Of a stretch of 18,585 nucleotides of DNA, positions 1 through 7,115 are shown one piece after another (positions within the stretch are counted from its first letter, which is position 1; every line of letters begins with the position of its first letter). Below the pieces are notes generated by a model. It did no database searches. It was given only the letters and a program-made list of their open reading frames with translations, and had not been told where the DNA came from. The translations under genes were made by a program, and so were the position numbers. Source of the DNA: CAZADH01 sp964483805 (GTDB taxonomy: Bacteria > Muiribacteriota > Ozemobacteria > Ozemobacterales > Ozemobacteraceae); NCBI GenBank assembly GCA_964483805.1, contig CAZADH010000101.1:1-18585 (forward strand), given 5' to 3'.

Positions 1-1768
1 TTGCGCTGTTGGCCATCTTCAGTTGGGTTTCGAGGAGGTTCTTGACCCCGTCGCGAACCGCAGTTTCGCTCGCCACCGTGTCGGCGGCGGCCAGGCCGGG
101 GGCGGCGCCCGCCGGCACCGTAACAAACGCCGGTACGGCTTTGAGTTTCTTCGCCATGTCGTCACTTCCCGCCGCGACCGCCTTGCCGAGGCGGTATTTG
201 AGATACGGATACAACTCGTTCTCGAAGACGTAGCGCGGATCACGATAGTCGTAGATCACGCGTTTGCGCGCGACAACGTGGATTGGTTGGTGCACTCGCT
301 GATTCGGATTGAGCGAGTAATCTTTTTCGAGACGCTGGCGGATGTTGTCGGCGTAATCGTCGGCGGTCTTGGGGTCACCGCCTTTCCAGTTCTGCGGCAG
401 ACCGTAGCGGTTGGCCGCCTTCGGCAATGTGCCGGTCTGGTCGCCGGCCTGGTTGAAGTCGCCACTGATGTAGACATCTTCATTGCTGACGATCATCAAC
501 CCTTTGGGTGGGTTGCCGCGAATCACCAGGGGACACTCGGCGAAAATGGTGTTCCCAGTTTGGCTCATGTCCGGCGGCTTCTCGTTGGGATCAACGTCTT
601 TGCGAATGTCGGTGCCAAAGTCGATCACCCGCACGCTGCCCATCTTGAACTGCGTGCTGCCGTCGGCAACCACCGGCCAATTGGTGTTGCCCGCGCCAAT
701 GTAATACCCAGAGCAGGCCTGGGCTTGTTTCTTGTAGGTCTCGAAGGGGGGCTCCACGGGTTCCAGCTTGATGCCTCTGTCGCCGAAGAGCACGTAGCTG
801 GCAACCGCATCTTTTTTGCTCGCATCGTCGGGATTCAGATCGGGACGGAACGAGAGCAGTTCTTTGGGAACGCCGCCTTTGTCTTTGCGATCAGGGGGTT
901 CATAGGTGCCGTTGACGATCTTGTCGGTGATGTCTTGTCGGGTGACGTTGGCTTTCATGACGCAGTTGAACGCGAGCAGGTTGTCGGCCTTGCGACTGCG
1001 GAAACCCACCGGCGTGTCACTGTAGAACCAGATCCCGCCGATTCCAGACGACATCATCTCGACGTCGACGAGCTCCTGCTTTGTCCCCGAGGTCGACCAT
1101 CCCGTGTGATTCGACTGGGCGACCATGCCGATCTCGATGCCCTTGTATCCGTAAAGATGGCCGGTGGCAAACCGATTTACGCCACCACCCGTCGTCAAGC
1201 CAAACACGATCGACAGGATATCACCGTCATACATAAGGAATTCGCGACCCAGGTATCGCCGTTGTATGATGGCATCGATGACGCGAACCATGTCATCGAA
1301 ACGGCCCATAGCCGTAACTTTGACGAACTGGTTTTTCGTGTTGATGTTGACCGAGCTTGGGTCCTCGGGATAATCAGACATCGGTGCACACCGCACCTTG
1401 AACTCGCCTGGCCCAAGAGATCCTTTGTATATGCCGTTGTCAGGGGTTCGCGCAAGCTTCAGATTGAAGGGTGCCGCATCCGGAACGGAAACGTTCCGTT
1501 TGACGTTGGTGTTGGTCCAGGTGAAGCCGGGCCCGAGTTTGTGCGTGGCGAACGCGGCATCGTTGCGAAGTTCGGCAAGTGCGAGATTGAGTCCCGCTTC
1601 GGCAATGGCCAACGCTGCCTGTTTCTTGCCTTCCATGGTAGTGGTCTGCATCCGGTGGCTCGAGAACTGATACATGGCGGCGATACCGATCAACAAAACC
1701 GCACCGAGCCCGAGGGCAATGAGGGTGACGGAACCGCGCTGACGACTGTTTCTCTTTGGCGTATTCAT
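1..1768 (-). CDS. PilX-like pilus assembly protein, 3' end cut by window edge
   Basis: The reading frame starts at ATG 1768 and stays open for 589 codons to the left edge, so the C-terminus is missing. The N-terminus has a short basic leader, then QRG at residues 10-12 followed by SVTLIALGLG and about 20 hydrophobic residues, the layout of a prepilin-peptidase substrate. The conserved Glu5 of mature pilins is absent, as in PilX/GspK-type minor components. A segment ALAIAEAGLNLALAEL after the membrane helix is typical of PilX N-termini. The rest is a large soluble domain that I cannot assign; near residues 445-460 it reads IVSNEDVYISGDFN, a pattern seen in exported polymer-like or pilus-tip proteins. 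The ATG overlaps the stop of the upstream PilW-like gene (ATGA), suggesting translational coupling. The V-W-X order matches minor-pilin operons of Pseudomonas type, so further pilus genes may lie beyond the edge. Family call is by motif and context only. Confidence 0.8.
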   Translation of the reverse strand, partial: MNTPKRNSRQRGSVTLIALGLGAVLLIGIAAMYQFSSHRMQTTTMEGKKQAALAIAEAGLNLALAELRNDAAFATHKLGPGFTWTNTNVKRNVSVPDAAPFNLKLARTPDNGIYKGSLGPGEFKVRCAPMSDYPEDPSSVNINTKNQFVKVTAMGRFDDMVRVIDAIIQRRYLGREFLMYDGDILSIVFGLTTGGGVNRFATGHLYGYKGIEIGMVAQSNHTGWSTSGTKQELVDVEMMSSGIGGIWFYSDTPVGFRSRKADNLLAFNCVMKANVTRQDITDKIVNGTYEPPDRKDKGGVPKELLSFRPDLNPDDASKKDAVASYVLFGDRGIKLEPVEPPFETYKKQAQACSGYYIGAGNTNWPVVADGSTQFKMGSVRVIDFGTDIRKDVDPNEKPPDMSQTGNTIFAECPLVIRGNPPKGLMIVSNEDVYISGDFNQAGDQTGTLPKAANRYGLPQNWKGGDPKTADDYADNIRQRLEKDYSLNPNQRVHQPIHVVARKRVIYDYRDPRYVFENELYPYLKYRLGKAVAAGSDDMAKKLKAVPAFVTVPAGAAPGLAAADTVASETAVRDGVKNLLETQLKMANSA

Positions 1769-2493
1769 CGGTCTGGATTGGACCCCCGAATCTTCACGGA
1801 AAACCGCGTATCGAGGTGGTATGACGCGGCGCGTGCCTTGGCAGGATCATCCTGGCGTTTCTGCTTGAAATAAATGTGAACCACACTGTCGCCCATGCCG
1901 GCGGGTGCGCCTTGCGCGCCCGGGGTGCGCGTCTGCTCGAGGAACCGGAAGAACATGACCTCGTCGAGCCCCCGCATGACGACTTTCTTCGGCCCTGGGG
2001 GTTGCGCCTTCTTGAAGGTATCCCATTGGGTCTCCTCGCGCAGCACCTGCCAAGGTCCGGTGGCGTTGCCGGCTTTCTCGGGTTCGACCCAGTAGCGCAC
2101 AAACGTCTGGGTGTAGGGAACCTCGCCGTTTCCCAGGGTCTTGGGGTCTTTGTTCCAGTCGTAATTGACGCGGCGGAAATAGAGGTAGTTCGTTTTGTCG
2201 GCCGTCTTGAGATTTGCATAGTCGGCGGGCTTGATGGGCATCGGCACGAGGACGGTGTTGGCTTCGCGCAGCTCCTCGGTGAGTTTGGCCACGAACATCT
2301 GGCCCTCTTCGTTGATCATGTGGTTGAACTGCGCTTCGCGGACCCCTTGATGCCCCCCTTTGATGATGTAGGCGACCGAACCGATGACAAAGGCCACCAG
2401 CAGCGCTCCGATGGAAGCCTCGACGAGGCTCATGCCCCAACGACGCCGACTCGTTTCGGTTTGACGGTGTGATGTGGATCGGGTGTTGCTCAT
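1765..2493 (-). CDS. PilW/GspJ-like prepilin-type minor pilin
   Basis: A 242-residue protein with a class III prepilin signal: basic leader TSRRRWG (residues 14-20), predicted cleavage after Gly20, then MSLVEASIGALLVAFVIG with Glu at mature position 5, which is the hallmark needed for methylation and assembly. A single hydrophobic helix (about 21-44) precedes a globular domain with no further motif I recognise. The likely role is a minor pilin or pseudopilin that initiates or caps a type IV pilus or type II secretion filament in the inner membrane and periplasm. It starts 3 nt after the stop of the PilV-like gene and its stop overlaps the start of the PilX-like gene, so the three are almost certainly one transcript. 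PilW and GspJ cannot be separated without a profile search; the gene order favours PilW. Confidence 0.85.
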   Translation of the reverse strand: MSNTRSTSHRQTETSRRRWGMSLVEASIGALLVAFVIGSVAYIIKGGHQGVREAQFNHMINEEGQMFVAKLTEELREANTVLVPMPIKPADYANLKTADKTNYLYFRRVNYDWNKDPKTLGNGEVPYTQTFVRYWVEPEKAGNATGPWQVLREETQWDTFKKAQPPGPKKVVMRGLDEVMFFRFLEQTRTPGAQGAPAGMGDSVVHIYFKQKRQDDPAKARAASYHLDTRFSVKIRGSNPDR

Positions 2494-2496
2494 CGG

Positions 2497-3072
2497 TCAC
2501 TTCATGCGCGCGATCGCGGTCGAGAAGTCGTGGGTGTGCTCTTTGCCATCCTGCCCGCGCCACTTGATGGTAAACCTGAACAAACACACGTTCGAGGGCG
2601 ACAACGGGTCGGCAGGATTGATTGGTAGATTGTGCATAAAACGTGCAGTCGATGTATTGCTCTGATCGGGGATGATGTTGTAATCGATGCCGTTGATCTT
2701 CTGGTCTTTCTTGATCTTGTCGTAGACGGGGTCGTTGTCATCGTTGAAGAGATCCCATTCGAGCGTCTCTTTCTGTTGCGCCGTGTTCGGGCCGCCGTTG
2801 TCGAGAGAAAGCCGGTCGAAATCGTAGGTTCGGGCCGTCTCGATGAGGTTCTGCGCCAAAAAAACGGCGCCGACGTGGTCGCGCGTCGCCGTGACGGTGC
2901 GGGTGCCCGAGAGCACAACCTGTATTGACGGGACGAGAACCAGGGCGAGGATGATAACGCCGATCATGATCTCGATCATCGAAACACCGAATTGGTGATT
3001 CGACAGAAGACGACGGCGCCGCACGGCGTGGCCGGCGCATGGCTTGCGACGCGACAGCGTGAACCTGGTCAT
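2497..3072 (-). CDS. PilV/GspI-like prepilin-type minor pilin
   Basis: From ATG 3072 the product is 191 residues. The prepilin site is HQFG (26-29), then VSMIEIMIGVIILALVLVPS with Glu at mature position 5, and a hydrophobic helix to about residue 52. The following GTRTVTATRDHVGAVFLAQNLIETA resembles the helix of PilV/GspI proteins. The start is uncertain. A GTG at 3126 extends the leader to 47 residues and has AAGGG 9 nt upstream. ATG 3072 gives a 29-residue leader without a clear ribosome site. An in-frame GTG about 13 residues before the cleavage site would give the shortest leader. I chose 3072 because leaders of 30 or fewer residues are usual for this class. It is first in the pilV-W-X-like cluster, with a perfect TATAAT at 3147-3152 upstream. 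Confidence 0.82.
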   Translation of the reverse strand: MTRFTLSRRKPCAGHAVRRRRLLSNHQFGVSMIEIMIGVIILALVLVPSIQVVLSGTRTVTATRDHVGAVFLAQNLIETARTYDFDRLSLDNGGPNTAQQKETLEWDLFNDDNDPVYDKIKKDQKINGIDYNIIPDQSNTSTARFMHNLPINPADPLSPSNVCLFRFTIKWRGQDGKEHTHDFSTAIARMK

Positions 3073-3146
3073 GGTCGGTTGTTGCTCATTGATAACTCGT
3101 GCAGTGGCGCCTTCTTCTTGCGACACGTTCGGCGCCCTTGGTCACC

Positions 3147-3152
3147 ATTATA
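3147..3152 (-). promoter_or_regulatory. Candidate -10 box for the pilV-W-X-like operon
   Basis: On the minus strand this reads TATAAT. No good -35 hexamer lies 16-18 bases upstream; a TTGACT lies only 10 bases away. If used, transcription would start near 3140, just ahead of the GTG at 3126. Weak without a -35. Confidence 0.4.
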
Positions 3153-3204
3153 CGCCAATTGCAGTCAAGACGGTTCACAATAGAGGTGGGTTCGGTGGGT
3201 GAGG

Positions 3205-4473
3205 TCAATTCTGATAGATGAGGAACTTTTGCCGCAGCGCTTTGAACTCCTGCAACTTCGGCTGCCAGGCCTGCCAAATGGCCCGACTCGACAACCCTTG
3301 CGCAACGGCCTGCCGAACGGAAGGTCCGCCCAACAACGTGTCGAGACTCTCGCGGATGGCCGGGTGATCGAGGGGAACCCGGTCAGGATACAGCATCGCC
3401 AACACCTTGATGATTGCGACGCCGGTCAGCACCGGATCGTAGCCGACCGGGTCGGTGATGACCACCTCGACGCCGGGGGTCTGCTTCTGTTGAAAGAGGC
3501 CGTAGTAGGGTCGAATAGTGGTCGAGAGAAAGCGGACTCCCGGCAGTTGCTGGCCGTTGAGATCGGAGGCGAGGCGTTCGCCGTCGATCCAAGGGGCGAG
3601 AATGTAGTGAAAGGGCCGGGTGTAGCCGACGCCGGTCGACAGGATGCCCATCTCGCCCAGAAACCCGGTGATCGCGTAATACCGTGGCGATGCGGCCTCC
3701 GGCAGATGATCGGACGGCATGGCCCAGTGTCGTCCGGTCTGATCGAACGTCAGGCCGCGCTGGTAGTTCTCCATGCCGATCACGGTGAGGCGCGCACCCA
3801 GGCCGAAAGCCTTGTTGAACATGAGTCCGAGTTCTCCGAGGGTCATCCCGTAGACGAGTGGAATCGGGTAAACGCCGAACTGACTGCGGTGCGAGACCTC
3901 GAGCACCGGCCCAGAGATGGTCCGCGCGTTGATGGGATTGGGCCGATCGAGGATCATAACCGGGACCTTGGTTTCGCGCGCCAGGTCGAGAAACTGGGCC
4001 AACAGGGTCACGTAATTGAAGTAGCGCAACCCAATGTCTTGAACGTCGATCATGAGCAACTCGGTTCCCTGCAGCAGGGCGGGATCAGGGCGCGATAGCG
4101 GGTCGAGGACTTCGGTGACCGGGGCCTGGGTCATGGCATCGAGCGTGCCGCCGCCACCTTCGATGGTCATCGTCGGTCGGAAATACGCATCCCCGGTGAA
4201 GATGCGGGTCAGCAGAGCGTGGGCCCCTACGAGATCGACGGTGTGGCGCAGATTTTCATCGAGCGACGTGGCCCCGACCAGGAGTGCGACCCGCTTGCCC
4301 TTGATCAAAGGGAGGTGATGGCGCAGCAGAACCTCGATGCCGAGTTGCACCGGCGCCGCCGCGGCGACGGCGGTGATCAACGGCAAAACCATGATCAACA
4401 GCGGGATTACGGCCAGTCGTCGGGGTTGGCAACGGTGGACAGGAAAGGCAGAGGCAGATGTGTTTGCAACCAT
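3205..4473 (-). CDS. NamZ/DUF1343-family exported protein, divergent active-site region
   Basis: A 422-residue protein starting at ATG 4473. An upstream in-frame TTG exists but overlaps the promoter. Residues 18-41 form a basic-then-hydrophobic signal peptide ending VAAAAP, so export to the periplasm is likely. The body matches the DUF1343 family, which includes exo-beta-N-acetylmuramidases (NamZ) that trim MurNAc from peptidoglycan fragments. Matches include IEVLLRHHLPLIKGKRVALL (46-65), LLMIDVQDIGLRYFNYV (139-155), ILDRPNPINAR (174-184), YPIPLVYGMTLGEL (202-215), APWIDGERLA (293-302) and the C-terminal YPD and FKALRQKFLIY. Length is normal for the family. The usual GPEHG motif after the second strand is absent (IFTGDAYFRP, 91-100), and the usual EGTNxSxGRGT is EMGILSTGVGY (274-284). 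Peptidoglycan recycling is therefore inferred, and activity is doubtful. The promoter implies a leaderless mRNA. The next gene downstream is the pilus cluster. Confidence 0.85.
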   Translation of the reverse strand: MVANTSASAFPVHRCQPRRLAVIPLLIMVLPLITAVAAAAPVQLGIEVLLRHHLPLIKGKRVALLVGATSLDENLRHTVDLVGAHALLTRIFTGDAYFRPTMTIEGGGGTLDAMTQAPVTEVLDPLSRPDPALLQGTELLMIDVQDIGLRYFNYVTLLAQFLDLARETKVPVMILDRPNPINARTISGPVLEVSHRSQFGVYPIPLVYGMTLGELGLMFNKAFGLGARLTVIGMENYQRGLTFDQTGRHWAMPSDHLPEAASPRYYAITGFLGEMGILSTGVGYTRPFHYILAPWIDGERLASDLNGQQLPGVRFLSTTIRPYYGLFQQKQTPGVEVVITDPVGYDPVLTGVAIIKVLAMLYPDRVPLDHPAIRESLDTLLGGPSVRQAVAQGLSSRAIWQAWQPKLQEFKALRQKFLIYQN

Positions 4474-4480
4474 GGTATGG

Positions 4481-4509
4481 ATTCTAGTATGGGCAGCTTC
4501 GGGCTGCAA
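4481..4509 (-). promoter_or_regulatory. Sigma70-type promoter of the NamZ-like gene
   Basis: Minus strand: TTGCAG (4509-4504), 17-base spacer, TAGAAT (4486-4481). Only 7 bases separate the -10 box from ATG 4473, so transcription should begin at or next to the start codon. No Shine-Dalgarno sequence is present. Confidence 0.65.
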
Positions 4510-4537
4510 TTGTCGGTCGCTGTCTTCGTGCTACCAT
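4510..4537 (+). promoter_or_regulatory. Candidate promoter of amrB
   Basis: TTGTCG (4510-4515), 16-base spacer, TACCAT (4532-4537). Transcription would start near 4544, leaving about 30 bases of leader with a strong ribosome site. Its -35 box directly abuts the -35 box of the divergent NamZ-like promoter. Confidence 0.5.
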
Positions 4538-4559
4538 GAAGCGTTCGACGATCAGACCG

Positions 4560-4567
4560 AGGAGGTG
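4560..4567 (+). promoter_or_regulatory. Ribosome binding site fixing the amrB start
   Basis: AGGAGGTG lies 6 bases before GTG 4574. It decides this start over in-frame codons further upstream, which would run through the divergent promoter region. Confidence 0.75.
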
Positions 4568-4573
4568 CGTGGC

Positions 4574-5437
4574 GTGGCAAGCAGGCAGGGTGTGCGGGCT
4601 CCAGTGGTCAGCGGCCGTTTCTACGAAGACGATCCGGCGGCGTTGCGGGCGCAGATCCGCGAGTGCTACGAGCATCCGTTGGGGGTTGGCGAGCGCTCCA
4701 TGCCAAGGCAGGGCAAGTTGATCGGACTCATCGCGCCGCATGCCGGCTACATGTTCAGCGGACCGGTGGCGTCGTGGTCGTTCGCGCGCCTGCGCGACGA
4801 AGAACCCCGCCCCGGGCGGGTGTTGCTGTTGGGGCCGAAACATACAATGTATGGCTCTGAGTTGGCGGCGGCAAGGGCCGTCGGTTGGCGGACACCATTG
4901 GGCACGGTGTCGGTGGCGGCCGAGTTGCGCGATGCCGTGGTGGCGGCCGGGGCGGCAGAGGCCGACGACGATGCCCACGCGGCGGAGCACTCGCTCGAGG
5001 TGATGCTGCCGTTTCTGCAGGACGTGTTCGCCGGGGCGCCGATGTCGATCCTGCCGCTGGCGATCGGATACCTGAGTGCGACAAAATGTCGGGAAGTCGG
5101 CGAGGCGTTGGGGCGCGTGCTTGCCGAACCCGAATTCGCCGATGTCGTCACCGTGGTTTCATCCGATTTTTCGCACGAGACGCCGCGTGACGAGGCCTGG
5201 CGTCTCGATGCCCAGGCGCTGGCGACGATCGAAAAACGGGATGCCGACGGGTTCTACCGCCAGGTCGTCGGCGAGCACCGTTCGATTTGCGGGGTGATGC
5301 CGATCACGGTGTTCCTGCACGCGACCGCGGCCTTGCCGCTCACGGTGACGCGGTTGACCTACGCGACGTCGATGGATGTGATGCCGCACCCGCGCGGGGT
5401 TGGGTATGCGGCGGTAGCGTTCGAGCAGACCGATTGA
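4574..5437 (+). CDS. amrB: MEMO-family protein, AmmeMemoRadiSam system protein B
   Basis: A 287-residue protein, the usual MEMO length, starting at GTG 4574 behind AGGAGGTG. Family motifs appear in order: VVSGRFYEDD (11-20), APHAGYMFSGPVA (54-66), LLLGPKHTMYG (84-94), AEHSLEVMLPFLQ (137-149), VVSSDFSHE (194-202) and ICGVMPI (238-244). H56, H90 and C239 correspond to the metal-site residues of human MEMO1 by position in these motifs; that alignment is mine. In bacteria this protein is component B of the AmmeMemoRadiSam set, with an AMMECR1-like protein A and a radical SAM enzyme. Neither partner is in the window. The fold is related to extradiol dioxygenases and the biochemical role is not settled. 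It is cytoplasmic, divergent from the NamZ-like gene and convergent with the amidohydrolase, so it appears to be transcribed alone. Confidence 0.93.
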   Translation: MASRQGVRAPVVSGRFYEDDPAALRAQIRECYEHPLGVGERSMPRQGKLIGLIAPHAGYMFSGPVASWSFARLRDEEPRPGRVLLLGPKHTMYGSELAAARAVGWRTPLGTVSVAAELRDAVVAAGAAEADDDAHAAEHSLEVMLPFLQDVFAGAPMSILPLAIGYLSATKCREVGEALGRVLAEPEFADVVTVVSSDFSHETPRDEAWRLDAQALATIEKRDADGFYRQVVGEHRSICGVMPITVFLHATAALPLTVTRLTYATSMDVMPHPRGVGYAAVAFEQTD

Positions 5438-5467
5438 GGGTGCCAATCTTGCAATAAGACATAAATA

Positions 5468-5497
5468 CGCGGGGCCGATCTGTTGATCGGCCCCGCG
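5468..5497. terminator. Rho-independent terminator between convergent genes
   Basis: A perfect 13-bp stem (CGCGGGGCCGATC with its complement) and 4-base loop. On the minus strand the stem is followed by TATTTATGTCTTATT, so it best terminates the amidohydrolase gene that ends at 5523. It lies 31 bases after the amrB stop and could also slow plus-strand transcripts, though no T-run follows on that side. Confidence 0.8.
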
Positions 5498-5522
5498 TCG
5501 TCAGACCCTCGAGAGGATCGGT

Positions 5523-6914
5523 CTACTTCTTGCTTTTCTTCGCTTCGAGTGTCGCGTAGATCGCCTGGCTGCGCGCGTTGTGGCGCGCGATCAGATCGGC
5601 GATCTCTTCGTCGCTGAACCGGGTGAATTTGCCGCGGTGGATGAGCAGCTCGCCGTGGACGATCGACATGTCGACGCGGTCGACGCCGCAGAACACGGCG
5701 GCGGCGAGGGGGTCGGTGGCCGAGCCGGCCTGGCGCAACGTGTCGGTGCGGATGCCGATGATGTCGGCTTCCATGCCGACGGCGAGTGTGCCGATGTCGT
5801 CGCGACCCAACACGCGGGCCCCGCCCTCGGTGCCGAAGCGCAGAACGTCGCGGGCCGTCAGGGCGCCGGCGCCCTTGGTCACGCGTTGCAGCAGCAGGCA
5901 GTTGCGCACCTCGAACAGCATGTTCGAGCAGTCGTTGCTGGCCGAGCCATCGACGGCGAGACTGACGGGGACATTGGCTTTCTTCATTTCGACGATCGGG
6001 GCGATGCCCGAGCCGAGGCGCATGTTGCTGGTCGGACAGTGGGCGACGCCGCCCTGCGCCTTGCCCATGCGCTCGACCTCGGCCTGTGACAGGTGCACAC
6101 AATGTGCATAAAACGAATCTTTGTCCATCCAGCCGAGTTGTTCCATCATTTCGAAGGGGCGGCAGCCGTATTCACGAATGCAATACTCTTCTTCGTCTTT
6201 GGTTTCTGCCAGGTGCGTATGTGTCTGCAAACCGCGCGATTTGGCGTATTTCTTGGCCTCGATCATCAGTTCTTTGGTTACCGAGAACGGCGAACACGGG
6301 GCGACGACGATGCGGATCATGCCGCCGCGGTCTGCTTCGTGCACCCGATCGACGAGGGCCCGGGTCTCGGCCATGATCGTGTCTTCGGTCTGTACGACCG
6401 AATCGGGCGGCAGGCCGCCGTCTTTCTTCGAGCGCGACATGCTGCCGCGGCACAAATGAAAGCGCATGCCGGTGCGGCGGGCCGCCTTGATCTGCTCGTG
6501 GTAGATCTCGGAGTGGCCCGACGGCACCATGTAACTGTGGTCGACCGCCGTCGTGCAGCCACTTTCGAGCAGCTCGAGGCTGGCAATGAGGGTGGCTTGA
6601 TGGAAATCTTCGGGGGTGATTTTGGCCCACAACCCGTAGAGATTGACGAGCCACTGGAAGAGCTCGGCATCCTGCACGTTGGGGAAGTTGCGGGTGAGAG
6701 TCTGGTAGAAGTGATGGTGCGTGTTCACCAGACCGGGCATGACCAACATGTTCGTGCCGTCGATGGTCTTGGCGCCGGCGGCATCGCGCGCGAGTTTGTC
6801 GGCGGGGCCGATGGCCGCAATCGTGCTGCCCTTGATCAACACCGAGGTGCTCTCGAGCAGGGGGCTGTCGCCTCCCAGGTAGACGTGACGGGCATCTTTG
6901 ATGAACAGGTCCAT
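5523..6914 (-). CDS. Amidohydrolase, 8-oxoguanine deaminase/AtzB-TrzN-like
   Basis: A 463-residue metal-dependent hydrolase starting at ATG 6914, preceded by AAGGGGG with 7-base spacing. It has the amidohydrolase barrel ligands: H66 and H68 (NTHHHFY), H234 with E237 (THTHLAE), H271/H274 (HCVH) and D322 (VDGSASND). The segments MPGLVNTHHHFYQTLTR, FHLCRGSMS, GGLPPDSVV, VVAPCSPFSV and HCPTSNMRLGSGIAP are those of the family that includes 8-oxoguanine deaminase and hydroxydechloroatrazine ethylaminohydrolase. Length fits. The expected reaction is hydrolytic deamination of an oxidised or substituted purine or related ring in the cytosol. Motifs alone cannot fix the substrate; 8-oxoguanine (to urate) is my first choice. 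It is monocistronic between a terminator and its own promoter, with no other purine genes nearby. The C-terminal tail is lysine-rich (EAKKSKK). Confidence 0.9.
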   Translation of the reverse strand: MDLFIKDARHVYLGGDSPLLESTSVLIKGSTIAAIGPADKLARDAAGAKTIDGTNMLVMPGLVNTHHHFYQTLTRNFPNVQDAELFQWLVNLYGLWAKITPEDFHQATLIASLELLESGCTTAVDHSYMVPSGHSEIYHEQIKAARRTGMRFHLCRGSMSRSKKDGGLPPDSVVQTEDTIMAETRALVDRVHEADRGGMIRIVVAPCSPFSVTKELMIEAKKYAKSRGLQTHTHLAETKDEEEYCIREYGCRPFEMMEQLGWMDKDSFYAHCVHLSQAEVERMGKAQGGVAHCPTSNMRLGSGIAPIVEMKKANVPVSLAVDGSASNDCSNMLFEVRNCLLLQRVTKGAGALTARDVLRFGTEGGARVLGRDDIGTLAVGMEADIIGIRTDTLRQAGSATDPLAAAVFCGVDRVDMSIVHGELLIHRGKFTRFSDEEIADLIARHNARSQAIYATLEAKKSKK

Positions 6915-7000
6915 CGTGGTTCCCCCTTGATTTTCGTGTCGGCACGTAGCGGGACTTGCCAGGTCTGATCTGGGCGGGTCGCTTCCGCGTATCTCAGTTG

Positions 7001-7029
7001 TTGATAGCATACGGGGTGGGGCGGGTCAA
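7001..7029 (-). promoter_or_regulatory. Candidate promoter of the amidohydrolase gene
   Basis: Minus strand: TTGACC (7029-7024), 17-base spacer, TATCAA (7006-7001). The -10 match is moderate. The predicted leader is about 80 bases and carries the AAGGGGG ribosome site at 6928-6922. Confidence 0.45.
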
Positions 7030-7080
7030 CCGCGGCACGCGGGCATCCACGGGCCGAAACGGCCGGGAGGACACACGGGG

Positions 7081-7109
7081 TTGAGCCGCGCCATTGCACC
7101 CGCTATAAT
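7081..7109 (+). promoter_or_regulatory. Strong sigma70-type promoter, leaderless start of the E1-like gene
   Basis: TTGAGC (7081-7086), 17-base spacer, perfect TATAAT (7104-7109). The ATG of the next gene is at 7116, 6 bases after the -10 box, where transcription itself should start. No ribosome site exists before the ATG. Confidence 0.75.
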
Positions 7110-7115
7110 GCAGGC

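Noticed and set aside
23..1873. 616-codon open frame on the plus strand
   Set aside because: It lies antisense to the PilX-like gene, which has a proper prepilin N-terminus and couples to the PilW-like gene. The plus frame shows no domain and is open because of high GC content.
4337..4573. N-terminal extension of AmrB
   Set aside because: It would overlap the divergent NamZ-like start and both promoters; AGGAGGTG places the start at GTG 4574.
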